A stretch of 36,885 bases of DNA from Mycobacterium colombiense (GCF_003284975.1 NZ_QMEU01000041.1:1-36885), one strand, 5' to 3'. Positions 8,102 through 17,221 are shown, numbered from the stretch's first letter. The notes: generated from the letters alone by a model not told the origin. Numbers and translations: made by a program.

Positions 8102-9721
8102 ATGAAGGTCATGGCTCAGCTGGCGATGGTGATGAACCTCGACAAGTGCATCGGCTGCCACACGTGCTCGGTCACCTGCAAGCAGGCGTGGACCAATCGC
8201 CCCGGCACCGAGTACGTGTGGTTCAACAACGTGGAAACCCGTCCCGGACAAGGCTATCCGCGCACCTACGAGGACCAGGAGCGCTGGCGCGGCGGGTGGA
8301 TTCGCGACAAGAAGGGCCGGCTGCGGCTACGCGACGGCGGGCGGCTGCAAAAACTGCTGCGCATCTTCGCCAATCCGAAGCTGCCGGTCATCGGCGACTA
8401 CTACGAGCCCTGGACCTACGACTACGAGAACCTGACCACCGCCCCCGCGGGTGACACCTTCCCGACCGCCGCGCCCCGAAGCCTGATCAGCGGTGAGCCG
8501 ATGAAGGTTTCGTGGGGACCGAACTGGGACGACAACCTGGCCGGGTCGCCGGAGATCCTGGCCGGGGACCCGATCCTGAAGAAGGTCAGCGAAGAGGTCA
8601 AGCTCTCGCTCGAAGAGACCTTCATGTTCTACCTGCCCCGGATCTGCGAGCACTGCCTCAACCCGTCCTGCGTGGCGTCGTGCCCGTCCGGCGCGATGTA
8701 CAAGCGCAGCGAGGACGGCATCGTGCTGGTCGACCAGGACCGCTGTCGCGGCTGGCGGATGTGTGTGTCCGGATGTCCTTACAAGAAGGTCTATTTCAAC
8801 CACAAGAACGGCAAGGCCGAGAAGTGCACGCTGTGTTATCCGCGGATGGAGGTCGGGCTGCCGACCATCTGCTCGGAGACCTGTGTGGGGCGGCTGCGCT
8901 ACCTGGGCGTGGTCCTCTATGACGTCGACCGGGTGCTGGAAGCCGCGTCGGTGGAAAAGGACACCGATCTCTATCCGGCGCAGTGCGAGATCCTGCTCGA
9001 CCCGCACGATCGGGACGTCATCGCCGGTGCGCGCGCCGAGGGGATTTCCGACGAGTGGATCGAGGCCGCCCAGCGTTCCCCGGTGTACGCGCTGATCCAC
9101 ACCTACCAGGTGGCGCTGCCGCTGCACCCGGAATACCGGACCATGCCGATGGTTTGGTACATCCCGCCGCTCTCGCCGGTGGTCGACGCGGTCAGCCGCG
9201 ACGGCCACGACGGGGAAGACCTCGGCAACCTGTTCGGTGCGCTGGACGCGCTGCGCATTCCGATGCAGTACCTGGCCGAACTGTTCACCGCCGGCGACAC
9301 CGCCGTGGTCGAAGGCGTGTTGCGCCGGCTTGCGGCGATGCGCTCCTACATGCGCGACATCAACCTCGGGCGTGAAACCCAGCCGCACATCCCGCATTCG
9401 GTCGGCCTGACCGAAGAAGAGATCTACGAGATGTACCGGCTGCTGGCCATTGCGAAATACGAAGAGCGCTATGTGATTCCGACCGCGTTCGCGCCGCAGG
9501 CCCGAGACCTCGAGGAGATGGCGGGCTGCTCGTTGACCGGCGACGGCGGGCCGGGCATGTACGAGTCCGATCCGGTGCCGGTGTCAGTAGAGACCTTCCA
9601 CACCCTCAAGCAGCGCGGTGCGGACCCCGGCAACGGGCGGCGGTCGACGCGGGTGAACCTGCTCAACTGGGACGGCGGTCAGGTGCCCGCCGGCATGTTC
9701 CCCGAAGGGCGGCAGCGATGA
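8102..9721 (+). CDS. narH: NarH, respiratory nitrate reductase iron-sulfur beta subunit
   Basis: NarH carries electrons from the haem subunit NarI to NarG through four Fe-S clusters. In this 539-residue protein the first cysteine group is Cys16, Cys19, Cys22 and Cys26 (DKCIGCHTCSVTCK). A second group is Cys182, Cys185, Cys190 and Cys194 (CEHCLNPSCVASC). A third is Cys215, Cys221 and Cys225, with Trp218 replacing a cysteine (CRGWRMCVSGC), the known cause of the [3Fe-4S] centre in NarH. A further CTLCYP...CSETC group completes the set. The ATG lies one base after the narG stop. The 3' end overlaps narJ by 4 bp (ATGA at 9718-9721), indicating translational coupling. All ligands appear intact, so an active electron wire is expected. 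Confidence 0.97.
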   Translation: MKVMAQLAMVMNLDKCIGCHTCSVTCKQAWTNRPGTEYVWFNNVETRPGQGYPRTYEDQERWRGGWIRDKKGRLRLRDGGRLQKLLRIFANPKLPVIGDYYEPWTYDYENLTTAPAGDTFPTAAPRSLISGEPMKVSWGPNWDDNLAGSPEILAGDPILKKVSEEVKLSLEETFMFYLPRICEHCLNPSCVASCPSGAMYKRSEDGIVLVDQDRCRGWRMCVSGCPYKKVYFNHKNGKAEKCTLCYPRMEVGLPTICSETCVGRLRYLGVVLYDVDRVLEAASVEKDTDLYPAQCEILLDPHDRDVIAGARAEGISDEWIEAAQRSPVYALIHTYQVALPLHPEYRTMPMVWYIPPLSPVVDAVSRDGHDGEDLGNLFGALDALRIPMQYLAELFTAGDTAVVEGVLRRLAAMRSYMRDINLGRETQPHIPHSVGLTEEEIYEMYRLLAIAKYEERYVIPTAFAPQARDLEEMAGCSLTGDGGPGMYESDPVPVSVETFHTLKQRGADPGNGRRSTRVNLLNWDGGQVPAGMFPEGRQR

Positions 9722-10386
9722 AGCTGCTTTCGGCGCTGCGCGAGCGCTCCACCACCCGCGCGATGCAGGATCGCCTGGTGTGGCAGGCGGCCTCCCTGCT
9801 GCTGGCCTACCCCGACGACGGGTTGGCCGGGCGCCTGGACACCGTCGAGGAGCTGCTGAGCCATGTCAGCGGTCCGTCGGCGACGCTGCTGGGGCGCACG
9901 GTCGCGGCGCTGCGAGCGGTCGAGCCGATGACCGCGGCGATGGACTACGTCGCGACGTTCGACATGCGCCGGCGCGCCACCATGTACCTGACCTACTGGA
10001 CGGCGGGGGATACCCGCAACCGCGGCCGGGAGATGCTGGCGTTCGCCACCGCCTACCGCGAGGCGGGGGTGCAGCCGCCGGGCGGTGAGGCGCCCGATCA
10101 TCTGGCCGTGGTGCTCGAATTCGCCGCCACCATCGATCCCGACGCCGGGCGGCGACTGCTGAGCCGGCACCGCGTGCCGATCGACGTGCTGCGCGGCGCA
10201 CTGGCCGACGCCGCGTCGCCCTACGAACCGGCGGTGGCGGCGGTCTGCGAGACCCTGCCGGACGCGACCGATCAGGAAGTTCGCCGCGCCGAGCGCCTGG
10301 CCCAAGCCGGGCCGCCAGCGGAAGCCGTTGGCCTGCAACCGTTTACCTTGACCGTGCCACCCCGCAAAGGATCGCCAAGTGTTTAG
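9718..10386 (+). CDS. narJ: NarJ, nitrate reductase assembly chaperone
   Basis: NarJ is a cytoplasmic TorD/NarJ-family chaperone. It binds apo-NarG, aids molybdenum cofactor and FS0 insertion and prevents premature membrane attachment; it is not part of the final enzyme. The 222-residue helical protein contains the family's typical N-terminal AASLLLAYPDD segment, the central YVATFDMRRRATMYLTYW region (YV..FD...R....L..), and a DHLAVVLEFAA helix. Length agrees with the family. The start ATG overlaps the narH stop by 4 bp. The end overlaps the narI start by 8 bp. The last ~25 residues are Pro/Lys-rich and look dispensable. Confidence 0.94.
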   Translation: MKLLSALRERSTTRAMQDRLVWQAASLLLAYPDDGLAGRLDTVEELLSHVSGPSATLLGRTVAALRAVEPMTAAMDYVATFDMRRRATMYLTYWTAGDTRNRGREMLAFATAYREAGVQPPGGEAPDHLAVVLEFAATIDPDAGRRLLSRHRVPIDVLRGALADAASPYEPAVAAVCETLPDATDQEVRRAERLAQAGPPAEAVGLQPFTLTVPPRKGSPSV

Positions 10387-11110
10387 CAACGTCCTGTTCT
10401 GGGACATCGCGCCCTACGTCACGCTGTCGGTGCTGATCGTGGGCACCTGGTGGCGCTACCGGTACGACAAATTCGGCTGGACCTCGCGGTCGTCGCAGAT
10501 CTACGAGTCGCGACTGCTCAGCATCGCCAGCCCCATCTTTCATTTCGGCATCCTGGCGGTGTTCGCCGGACACGTGATGGGCCTCTTCATTCCGCCGAAG
10601 GTCACCCAGATGATGAAGATGAGCGACCACTTCTATCATCTGCAGGCGGTCATCGCCGGGTCGATGGCCGGCGTCGCGACGCTCGTCGGCATCGGGTTAC
10701 TGATCTACCGGCGGTTCACCCGCCCGGCGGTCTCCATGGCCACCAGCCGCAGCGACAAGGTGATGTACACGGTGCTGGTGCTGGCGATCGTGGTGGGCCT
10801 GTACTGCGACCTGATCGGCACCGGCCCGCACGGCGGGGAGTTCCACTACCGCTACACGGTCGGCTTGTGGTTCCGCCGGATCTGGATCCTGCAACCGCAC
10901 GGCGAGGTGATGGTCAACGCGCCGCTGGACTACCAGTTGCACGCCCTGATCGGCATGGTGTTGTTCACGCTGTGGCCGTTCACCCGGCTGGTGCATGTGT
11001 TCAGCGCCCCGGTCGTCTACCTGTTCCGGCCCTACATCGTCTACCGCAGCCGCGAGGCGGCGGGTAAGGGTCAACTCGTCGGCACGGCGCCGCGCCGGCG
11101 GGGCTGGTAA
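10379..11110 (+). CDS. narI: NarI, nitrate reductase cytochrome b gamma subunit
   Basis: NarI is the membrane anchor that oxidises menaquinol and passes electrons through two b haems to NarH. The 243-residue product shows five hydrophobic helices. Four histidines occur at the expected haem-ligand positions: His55 (IFHFGIL), His65 (AGHVMG), His188 (QLHALIG) and His206 (RLVHVF), matching E. coli NarI His56, His66, His187 and His205 by local sequence. Translation starts at GTG 10379, inside the end of narJ, with AAAGGA 7 nt upstream at 10366-10371. The C-terminus is short and basic. A GC-rich hairpin follows 2 bp after the stop. The subunit is complete, so the operon should encode a working membrane nitrate reductase. 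Confidence 0.95.
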   Translation: MFSNVLFWDIAPYVTLSVLIVGTWWRYRYDKFGWTSRSSQIYESRLLSIASPIFHFGILAVFAGHVMGLFIPPKVTQMMKMSDHFYHLQAVIAGSMAGVATLVGIGLLIYRRFTRPAVSMATSRSDKVMYTVLVLAIVVGLYCDLIGTGPHGGEFHYRYTVGLWFRRIWILQPHGEVMVNAPLDYQLHALIGMVLFTLWPFTRLVHVFSAPVVYLFRPYIVYRSREAAGKGQLVGTAPRRRGW

Positions 11111-11112
11111 GG

Positions 11113-11134
11113 GACCGGCGCAGCGCGCCCGGTC
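11113..11134 (+). terminator. GC hairpin after narI, possible operon terminator
   Basis: Immediately after the narI stop, GACCGGCGC (11113-11121) can pair with GCGCCCGGTC (11125-11134), with one bulged base and a very short loop. No U-tract follows, as is common for mycobacterial hairpins. It separates nar from typA. Folding is inferred by eye. Confidence 0.35.
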
Positions 11135-11179
11135 ACCAGCCGGTTCGGTAGCCGGTTCGCTTTGAAAGGCCCCCGCTGC

Positions 11180-11193
11180 CACAATCACCGACG
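11180..11193 (+). promoter_or_regulatory. Candidate leaderless promoter of typA
   Basis: CACAAT at 11180-11185, close to a TANNNT -10 box, ends 7 nt before the GTG start of typA, and no Shine-Dalgarno sequence intervenes. A 9-bp direct repeat GCCGGTTCG (11139-11147 and 11151-11159) lies just upstream where a -35 element or regulator would sit. Confidence 0.35.
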
Positions 11194-13082
11194 TGCTATT
11201 TCGCAACGTCGCCATCGTCGCCCACGTCGACCACGGAAAGACCACCCTGGTCGACGCGATGCTGCGGCAGTCGGGCGCGCTGCACCACCGCGGGGACGAC
11301 GCCGTCGAGCGCCTGATGGACTCCGGGGACCTGGAGAAGGAAAAAGGCATCACGATCCTGGCCAAGAACACGGCCGTGCATCGCAAGAATGCGGACGGAA
11401 CGACGACCGTCATCAACGTCATCGACACGCCCGGCCACGCCGACTTCGGCGGCGAGGTGGAGCGCGGCCTGTCGATGGTGGACGGGGTGTTGCTGCTGGT
11501 CGACGCCTCGGAGGGGCCGCTGCCGCAGACCCGGTTCGTGCTGCGCAAGGCCCTGGCCGCCCACCTTCCGGTGATCCTGGTCGTCAACAAGACGGACCGG
11601 CCGGACGCCCGGATCTCCGAGGTCGTCTCGGAAAGTCACGACCTGCTGCTCGACGTGGCCTCCGACCTCGACGAGGAAGCGCAGAAGGCCGCCGAGCACG
11701 CCCTGGACCTGCCGACGCTGTACGCCTCGGGTCGGGCGGGCATCGCCAGCACCACCGAGCCGGCCAATGGCGAGAACCCCGAGGGCGACAACCTCGATCC
11801 GCTGTTCGACGTCCTGCTCGAGCACATCCCGCCGCCGCAGGGCGATCCCGAGGCGCCGCTGCAGGCGCTGGTCACCAACCTCGACGCCTCGGCCTTCCTC
11901 GGCCGGCTCGCGCTGATCCGCATCTACAAGGGCCGGATCCGCAAGGGCCAGCAGGTCGCCTGGATGCGCGAGGTGGACGGGCATCCCGTCATCACGAACG
12001 CCAAGATCACCGAACTGCTGGTGACCGAGGGGGTGGAACGCACGCCCACCGACGAGGCCATCGCCGGCGACATCGTCGCCGTCGCGGGCATTCCGGAGAT
12101 CATGATCGGCGACACGCTGGCCGATCCGGACCACGCGCACGCGCTGCCGCGCATCACCGTCGACGAGCCCGCCATCTCGGTGACCATCGGCACCAACACC
12201 TCGCCGCTGGCCGGCAAGGTGAAGGGGCACAAGCTGACCGCGCGCATGGTGAAGTCGCGCCTGGACGCCGAGCTCGTCGGCAACGTCTCGATCAAGGTCG
12301 TCGACATCGACCGGCCCGACGCCTGGGAGGTGCAGGGCCGCGGCGAGCTCGCGCTGGCGGTGCTCGTCGAGCAGATGCGCCGCGAGGGCTTCGAGCTCAC
12401 CGTCGGCAAGCCCCAGGTGGTCACCCAGACGATCGACGGCAAGCTGCACGAGCCCTTCGAGGCGATGACCATCGACTGCCCCGAGGAATTCGTCGGCGCC
12501 ATCACCCAGCTGATGGCCGCCCGCAAGGGGCGCATGGAAGAGATGACCAACCACGCGGCGGGCTGGGTCCGGATGGACTTCATCGTCCCCAGCCGCGGCC
12601 TGATCGGGTTCCGCACCGACTTCCTCACGCTGACCCGCGGCACCGGGATCGCCAACGCGGTGTTCGACGGCTACCGGCCGTGGGCGGGGGAGATCCGCGC
12701 CCGCCACACCGGCTCGCTGGTCTCCGACCGCGCGGGCACCATCACCCCGTTCGCCATGATCCAGCTCGCCGACCGCGGCCAGTTCTTCGTCGAGCCGGGC
12801 CAGGACACTTACGAGGGCATGGTCGTCGGAATCAACCCGCGCGCAGAGGATCTCGACATCAACGTCACCCGCGAAAAGAAGCTGACCAACATGCGGTCGT
12901 CGACCGCCGATGTCATCGAAACGCTGGCCCGCCCGCTCGAACTCGATCTCGAGCAGGCCATGGAATTCTGCGCGCAAGACGAATGCGTCGAGGTGACCCC
13001 GGAGATCGTGCGGGTGCGCAAGGTCGAGCTGGACGCCACCGCCCGGGCCCGCAGCCGGTCGCGCGCCAAGGCGCGGGGTTAA
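11193..13082 (+). CDS. typA: TypA/BipA, ribosome-associated translational GTPase
   Basis: TypA (BipA) is an EF-G-like GTPase that binds ribosomes and supports assembly or translation under stress, especially cold. The 629-residue protein has the full family architecture. The G1 P-loop AHVDHGKT is near residue 9, the switch region with [10 protein letters not shown] follows, then G3 DTPGHADF and G4 NKTDRPD. After these come domain II, two EF-G-like alpha/beta domains ([14 protein letters not shown] and [13 protein letters not shown]) and the TypA-specific C-terminal region ([23 protein letters not shown]). The last 15 residues are an Arg/Lys/Ala tail. The start is GTG 11193 with no ribosome site but a -10-like hexamer 7 nt upstream, suggesting a leaderless mRNA. 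It corresponds to Rv1165. Confidence 0.95.
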   Translation: MLFRNVAIVAHVDHGKTTLVDAMLRQSGALHHRGDDAVERLMDSGDLEKEKGITILAKNTAVHRKNADGTTTVINVIDTPGHADFGGEVERGLSMVDGVLLLVDASEGPLPQTRFVLRKALAAHLPVILVVNKTDRPDARISEVVSESHDLLLDVASDLDEEAQKAAEHALDLPTLYASGRAGIASTTEPANGENPEGDNLDPLFDVLLEHIPPPQGDPEAPLQALVTNLDASAFLGRLALIRIYKGRIRKGQQVAWMREVDGHPVITNAKITELLVTEGVERTPTDEAIAGDIVAVAGIPEIMIGDTLADPDHAHALPRITVDEPAISVTIGTNTSPLAGKVKGHKLTARMVKSRLDAELVGNVSIKVVDIDRPDAWEVQGRGELALAVLVEQMRREGFELTVGKPQVVTQTIDGKLHEPFEAMTIDCPEEFVGAITQLMAARKGRMEEMTNHAAGWVRMDFIVPSRGLIGFRTDFLTLTRGTGIANAVFDGYRPWAGEIRARHTGSLVSDRAGTITPFAMIQLADRGQFFVEPGQDTYEGMVVGINPRAEDLDINVTREKKLTNMRSSTADVIETLARPLELDLEQAMEFCAQDECVEVTPEIVRVRKVELDATARARSRSRAKARG

Positions 13083-13121
13083 CACCGGGGTGGTCGGACG
13101 GGCTGCTGTGCGGTTGCTCGA

Positions 13122-13135
13122 TACCCTGATCAGCG
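13122..13135 (+). promoter_or_regulatory. Candidate leaderless promoter of lpqW
   Basis: TACCCT at 13122-13127 matches TANNNT and ends 7 nt before the GTG at 13135. There is no ribosome-binding sequence. This supports both independent transcription from typA and the choice of the internal GTG as the start. Confidence 0.4.
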
Positions 13136-15033
13136 TGCCGAGACGAGTCCGCCGTTGGTTCATGGTGCTGGGCGGACTGATCTTTTTGGTCGGACTCGTG
13201 CTCTCGGCCTGTACGGTCAACCCGCCGCCGGCGCCGCAGAGCACCGATACGCCGCACAACTCCGTGCCGCCGCCACCGCGGGTCAGCGAGATCATCATGG
13301 GCATCGACTCGATCGGGGCCGGCTTCAACCCACACCTGCTGTCCGACCTGTCCCCGGTGAACGCGGCGATCAGCGCGCTGGTGCTGCCGAGCGCCTTCCG
13401 GCCGGTCCCCGACCCCAACATGCCGACCGGTTCCCGCTGGGAGATGGACCCGACCCTGCTGGTGTCGGCCGAGGTGACCAGCCAGAACCCGTTCACGGTG
13501 ACCTACAAGATCCGGCCGGAGGCGCAGTGGACCGACAACGCGCCGATCGCCGCCGACGACTTCTGGTACCTGTGGCACCAGATGGTCAGCCAGCCCGGGG
13601 TCGCCGACCCGGCCGGGTACGACCTCATCACCGGCGTGCAGTCCCTGGAGGGCGGCAAGCAGGCGGTGGTCACCTTCGCCGAACCGTATCCGGCGTGGAA
13701 GGAGTTGTTCAGCAACATCCTTCCGGCCCACATCGTCAAGGACGTGCCCGGCGGTTTCGCCGCGGGTCTGGCCCGGGCGCTTCCCGTCACGGGCGGCCAG
13801 TTCCGGGTGGAAAGCATCGATCCGCAGCGTGACGAGATCCTGGTGGCCCGCAACGACCGCTACTGGGGACCGCCGGCCAAACCCGCGCTCATCTTGTTCC
13901 GCCGCGCCGGTGCGCCGGCCGCGCTCGCCGATTCCGTGCGCAACGGCGACACCCAGGTGGCGCAGGTGCATGGCGGTTCGGCAGCCTTCGCGCAGCTGTC
14001 CGCCATCCCCGACGTCCGGACCGCCCGGATCGTGACGCCGCGCATCATGCAGCTCACGCTGCGGGCCACCGAACCCAAACTGGCGGACACGCAAGTCCGT
14101 AAGGCGATCCTGGGGCTGCTCGACGTCGACCTGCTCGCGGCCGTCGGCGCCGGTAGCGACAACACCGTCACCCTGGACCAGGCCCAGATCCGGGCGCCGA
14201 GCGACCCGGGCTACGAGCCGACCGCGCCACCGGCGATGACGACCCCGGCGGCGCTGGCGTTGCTGGAGGGGGCCGGCTACAAGGTCGACCCCAACACTTC
14301 GGCTTCGGCGGCGCCGCCGCCATCAGCCCCGCCGAACACCGGGCCGCCCGAGGTCATCCGCGGCCGGATCAGCAAAGACGGCCAACAACTCTCACTGGTG
14401 ATCGGGGTGGCGGCGAACGATCCCACCTCCGTCGCGGTGGCCAACACCGCCGCCGACCGCCTGCGCAACGTCGGCATCGCCGCGACCGTCCTGGCGCTGG
14501 ACCCGGTCACCCTCTATCGCGACGCGCTGAACGACAACCGGGTGGACGCGATCGTCGGCTGGCATCAGGCGGGTGGCAACCTGGCGACGCGGCTAGCCTC
14601 CCGATACGGTTGTCCCGCACTGGAATCCACCCAAGTGCCGATCTCCAACGGGCCGGCACCCGCGCCGTCGGCCCCCGCCGGTCCCACGCCGTCCAGCGGG
14701 GCGCCCGCCACGCCGACGACGCCGACGACCACGCCGCCGCCCAGCCGCCCGGCCGATCCCAACGCCCTGGTGCAGGCGCCGTCGAATCTCACCGGGATCT
14801 GCGATCGCAGCATCCAGTCGAACATCGACGCCGCGCTGGCCGGCACCAAGAACATCAACGACGTGATCACCGCGGTCGAACCGCGCTTGTGGAACATGGC
14901 CACCGTGCTGCCGATCCTGCAGGACACCACGATCGTCGCGGCCGGCCCGAGCGTGCAGAACGTCAGCCTGTCCGGTGCGGTACCGGTCGGCATCGTCGGC
15001 GACGCCGGCCAATGGATCAAGACGGGGCCATAA
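13135..15033 (+). CDS. lpqW: LpqW, lipoprotein controlling PIM versus LM/LAM synthesis
   Basis: LpqW is a membrane-anchored lipoprotein with a solute-binding (SBP type 5) fold that promotes LM/LAM synthesis at the PIM4 branch. In M. smegmatis, lpqW defects are known to be suppressed by loss of PimE function, and pimE lies in this same window. The 632-residue product starts at GTG 13135. A basic N-terminus (PRRVRR) and hydrophobic core end in a lipobox LSAC with Cys26 as the lipidated residue. The body carries [23 protein letters not shown] and related SBP_bac_5 segments. A Pro/Ala/Thr-rich stretch at about residues 505-545 is likely a flexible linker. An in-frame upstream GTG (13090) would put extra residues before the basic region and is less likely. 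It ends 11 bp from the convergent tetR gene. Confidence 0.93.
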   Translation: MPRRVRRWFMVLGGLIFLVGLVLSACTVNPPPAPQSTDTPHNSVPPPPRVSEIIMGIDSIGAGFNPHLLSDLSPVNAAISALVLPSAFRPVPDPNMPTGSRWEMDPTLLVSAEVTSQNPFTVTYKIRPEAQWTDNAPIAADDFWYLWHQMVSQPGVADPAGYDLITGVQSLEGGKQAVVTFAEPYPAWKELFSNILPAHIVKDVPGGFAAGLARALPVTGGQFRVESIDPQRDEILVARNDRYWGPPAKPALILFRRAGAPAALADSVRNGDTQVAQVHGGSAAFAQLSAIPDVRTARIVTPRIMQLTLRATEPKLADTQVRKAILGLLDVDLLAAVGAGSDNTVTLDQAQIRAPSDPGYEPTAPPAMTTPAALALLEGAGYKVDPNTSASAAPPPSAPPNTGPPEVIRGRISKDGQQLSLVIGVAANDPTSVAVANTAADRLRNVGIAATVLALDPVTLYRDALNDNRVDAIVGWHQAGGNLATRLASRYGCPALESTQVPISNGPAPAPSAPAGPTPSSGAPATPTTPTTTPPPSRPADPNALVQAPSNLTGICDRSIQSNIDAALAGTKNINDVITAVEPRLWNMATVLPILQDTTIVAAGPSVQNVSLSGAVPVGIVGDAGQWIKTGP

Positions 15034-15044
15034 CGCCCGCGCGG

Positions 15045-15656
15045 TCAATCGGCGGGACGCGCCCCGCGCGGCGGGATCACGGTGTCGACGATGAGCGCCA
15101 GCTCGCGCCGGTTCGGCGGCGACCCGTTCAACAGGAAGTGCTGGTTGATCAGAGCCGACCCGATGCGCGCGGTGAGCGGGGTGACCGTCGTCGGGTCGAG
15201 GTCACCGTCGTCAATGGCCGCCTGCAGGATCGATTCCACGATTTGCATGCGCGGCCGCACCACCGCGTCGGCGAAGATGGCCCGCATCTCGGGCTCGTGC
15301 AACAACTGATGGATGACGTCCAGGCCCGGGAAGCCGGTCTTTCCGGCCAGCAGGTCGCGCTGCGCGGTGAACATCGCCAGCAGGTTCTCCCTGGCCGACC
15401 GGCCGGAACGCAGCTCGGGCAGCGGCGGTAGCGCGAACACTAAAGCGGCGTGCACCAGCTCGCACTTGGTGTCCCAGCGCCGGTACAGGGCGGCCTTGCC
15501 GGTATGGGCGCGCGCCGCGATGCCCTCCATGGTCAGGCTGCCGTAACCGACCTCGGTCAGCTCGGCCAGGGTGGCCTCGTACAGGGCGCGTTCGAGGACC
15601 TCGCCGCGCCGGCGGCTTCGGCTGCCGGTCTGGTCTGCGTCCGTGAGCTGGGGCAC
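15045..15656 (-). CDS. TetR-family transcriptional regulator, Rv1167c-like
   Basis: The 203-residue protein is a typical TetR regulator. Residues ~20-65 form the helix-turn-helix domain ([20 protein letters not shown], then [22 protein letters not shown]). A helical ligand-binding and dimerisation domain follows ([22 protein letters not shown] and neighbours). The ligand is unknown. The GTG start at 15656 directly follows AGGA. A TACTAT hexamer 6 nt upstream suggests leaderless transcription instead of ribosome-site use. It is divergent from mshB across 96 bp that contain a 25-bp imperfect palindrome, a likely autoregulatory operator that could also control mshB. In M. tuberculosis this regulator is separated from mshB by PPE17 and PE11, so the direct pairing here may be closer to the ancestral arrangement. 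Confidence 0.88.
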   Translation of the reverse strand: MPQLTDADQTGSRSRRRGEVLERALYEATLAELTEVGYGSLTMEGIAARAHTGKAALYRRWDTKCELVHAALVFALPPLPELRSGRSARENLLAMFTAQRDLLAGKTGFPGLDVIHQLLHEPEMRAIFADAVVRPRMQIVESILQAAIDDGDLDPTTVTPLTARIGSALINQHFLLNGSPPNRRELALIVDTVIPPRGARPAD

Positions 15657-15662
15657 TCCTTG

Positions 15663-15752
15663 ATAGTAGCCGTGCGCGTTCCTACCTGCCGCTTACCGGT
15701 GGGTAGCCGGCGAACTGCCCGAATCGTCGCGGCTGCCGGTAGGGTGCCGTCC
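15663..15752. promoter_or_regulatory. tetR-mshB divergent promoter with TetR-type operator
   Basis: On the minus strand, TACTAT (15668-15663) lies 6 nt before the tetR start. On the plus strand, TAGGGT (15740-15745) lies 7 nt before the mshB ATG. Between them, 15682-15706 is a 25-bp imperfect palindrome with outer arms CTACC/GGTAG and inner CCG/CGG, 9 of 12 pairs matching. It includes a tighter TACC-4-GGTA core at 15694-15705. It covers the expected -35 region of tetR. This is the usual layout of a TetR autorepressor. Confidence 0.5.
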
Positions 15753-16667
15753 ATGCCTGAGACGCCGCGGCTGCTGTTCGTCCACGCGCACCCCGACGAC
15801 GAAAGCCTCGGCACCGGCGCCACCATCGCCTACTACGCCGCCCGCGGTGCCGATGTCCGCGTGCTCACCTGCACGCTGGGCGAGGAGGGCGAGGTGATCG
15901 GTGAGCGATGGGCCGAACTGGCCGTCGATCGCGCGGACCAACTCGGCGGCTACCGGATCGGAGAATTGACCGCCGCGCTGCTTGCGCTGGGCGTGGGCGA
16001 GCCGCACTACCTCGGCGGCGCCGGCCGGTGGCGCGATTCGGGGATGCGCGGCACGCCGGCGCGGCACCGGCAACGCTTCATCGACGCCGACGACCGCGAG
16101 ACCGTCGGCGCGCTGGTGGCCGTCATCCGCGAGCAGCGCCCACACGTCGTGGTGACTTACGACCCGGCCGGCGGCTACGGCCATCCCGATCACGTTCACG
16201 CGCACCGCATCACGGTCGCCGCCGTGGCGGCGGCGGCTCCCGGAGCCGGCGCCGCCGACTTTCCCGGCGAGCCCTGGGCGGTGCCGAAGTTCTACTGGTC
16301 GGTCTTCGCGACGAGCGCCTTCGAGGCGGCCATGGACGCGCTGACGCCCGAGGATCTGCGGCCCGAATGGTCGATCCCGTCGAAGGAGGAGTTCACCTTC
16401 GGCTACGCCGACGAGGACATCGACGCCGTCGTCGAGACCGGCCCGGAGGCCGTGGCCGCCAAGCGGGCGGCGCTCGCCGCGCACGCCACCCAGGTGGTGG
16501 TCGGGCCGACCGGCCGCGTCTGCGCGCTGTCGAACAACGCGGCGATACCGATCCTGGGGCAAGAGCACTACGTCCTGGTCGGCGGCGCGGCGGGGGAGCG
16601 CGACGGGCGGGGCTGGGAAACGGACCTGCTCGCAGGGCTTGAGTTTCCGCCGGCCCCGACGCGGTAG
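15753..16667 (+). CDS. mshB: MshB, GlcNAc-Ins deacetylase of mycothiol biosynthesis
   Basis: MshB is a zinc-dependent deacetylase that converts GlcNAc-inositol to GlcN-inositol, the second step of mycothiol synthesis in the cytoplasm. The 304-residue product belongs to the PIG-L/LmbE family. The motif AHPDDE places the zinc ligands His13 and Asp16 and the catalytic base Asp15 at the same numbers as in M. tuberculosis MshB. The third zinc ligand is in [11 protein letters not shown]. The conserved [11 protein letters not shown] and HATQVVVGP segments are present. The ATG at 15753 lacks a ribosome site but has TAGGGT 7 nt upstream (leaderless). The same frame is open much further upstream, but that part is antisense to tetR and is rejected. 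A perfect hairpin overlaps the stop codon. Mycothiol links it to the MDMPI-like gene at 20009. Confidence 0.94.
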   Translation: MPETPRLLFVHAHPDDESLGTGATIAYYAARGADVRVLTCTLGEEGEVIGERWAELAVDRADQLGGYRIGELTAALLALGVGEPHYLGGAGRWRDSGMRGTPARHRQRFIDADDRETVGALVAVIREQRPHVVVTYDPAGGYGHPDHVHAHRITVAAVAAAAPGAGAADFPGEPWAVPKFYWSVFATSAFEAAMDALTPEDLRPEWSIPSKEEFTFGYADEDIDAVVETGPEAVAAKRAALAAHATQVVVGPTGRVCALSNNAAIPILGQEHYVLVGGAAGERDGRGWETDLLAGLEFPPAPTR

Positions 16668-16685
16668 GCTGCCAATCAGGCAGCC
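16667..16685 (+). terminator. Perfect 7-bp hairpin at the mshB stop codon
   Basis: GGCTGCC (16667-16673) and GGCAGCC (16679-16685) are exact complements around a 5-nt loop AATCA. The stem begins on the last base of the mshB TAG. No U-tract follows. It may terminate mshB mRNA or act as a stabilising or attenuating hairpin before the small ORF whose ribosome site begins 3 nt later. Confidence 0.4.
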
Positions 16686-16700
16686 ACGGAAGGAATTCGC

Positions 16701-16808
16701 ATGGACCCCGACCTGGACCCTAATCAGCAACACTGGCAGGACCGGCTGGACAGCCTGCAGTGGGTTATCGGCTCCATCATGTCCAACTTCGACAGCGTCC
16801 CGACCTGA
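16701..16808 (+). CDS. 35-codon small ORF upstream of an Rv1171-like gene
   Basis: ATG 16701 follows GGAAGGAA at 16688-16695, 5 nt away, one of the better ribosome sites in this part of the window. The predicted 35-residue peptide begins MDPDLDPNQQHW and ends SIMSNFDSVPT. It is acidic, with two Trp and an amphipathic centre (RLDSLQWVIGSI). Its TGA stop overlaps the start region of the following membrane-protein frame, so it could be a translated leader coupled to that gene or a small protein in its own right. I do not recognise a family. The evidence is the ribosome site, spacing and codon use; conservation would decide. Confidence 0.45.
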   Translation: MDPDLDPNQQHWQDRLDSLQWVIGSIMSNFDSVPT

Positions 16809-17221
16809 CCGAAACCAAGCCACGCGTCGCCTCCGTTGACGACAGCGGCGCGACCGACCCCGCGATCCGGTTCGTCGTATTGGCCCTCTTGGCGGTCGAC
16901 GGGGTGCTCTCCGCACTTGCCGGGGCCCTGCTGCTGCCTCTCTATATCGGGTCGGTCCCGTTTCCCATCAGCGGACTGATTTCCGGACTGGTCAACGCGG
17001 CGCTGGTGTGGGCCGCCGGCCGCTGGACCCGCTCGCCCCGGTTGGCGGCGTTGCCGTTGTGGACGTGGCTGCTGACCGTGGCGGTGATCAGCATGGGTGG
17101 CCCGGCCGACGACGTGATCCTGGGCGGCCGCGGCCTGATGGCCTACGCGGCCTTATTGCTGCTGGTCCTGGGGGTGGTACCGCCGGTCTGGGTGCTGTGG
17201 CGGCGCGGGCAGGGCGTCTGA
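16760..17221 (+). CDS. Four-helix membrane protein, Rv1171-like
   Basis: The frame encodes a small integral membrane protein of unknown function. Four hydrophobic segments are visible: RFVVLALLAVDGVLSALAGA, FPISGLISGLVNAALVWAAG, LAALPLWTWLLTVAVISMG and LMAYAALLLLVLGVVPPVWV. The C-terminus is short and basic. The start is unsettled. GTG 16760 is the only standard start codon before the first helix, but it lies inside the 35-codon ORF and its first ~15 residues look non-native. The homologous part appears to begin around LTETKPRV at 16805, where the small ORF ends, implying either a non-standard CTG start or coupling to the small ORF. Order mshB to this gene to fbiC matches Rv1170-Rv1171-Rv1173 with PE12 absent. 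Confidence 0.7.
   Translation: MGYRLHHVQLRQRPDLTETKPRVASVDDSGATDPAIRFVVLALLAVDGVLSALAGALLLPLYIGSVPFPISGLISGLVNAALVWAAGRWTRSPRLAALPLWTWLLTVAVISMGGPADDVILGGRGLMAYAALLLLVLGVVPPVWVLWRRGQGV

Noticed and set aside
4201..8112. 1303-codon open frame antisense to narG
   Set aside because: It is a GC-rich mirror frame of a certain gene, made of Arg/His/Gly/Val-rich repeats without any domain, and has no ribosome site.
11139..11159. 9-bp direct repeat GCCGGTTCG before typA as an attachment site
   Set aside because: Too short and GC-rich to stand out, with no integrase nearby; kept only as part of the typA promoter note.
11196..13496. 766-codon open frame antisense to typA
   Set aside because: Same cause: third-position GC of typA keeps the complementary frame open. 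The translated sequence has no recognisable fold.
15450..15752. N-terminal extension of mshB by 101 codons
   Set aside because: The extension lies antisense to tetR, has no MshB similarity, and the zinc motif numbering matches the family when starting at 15753.
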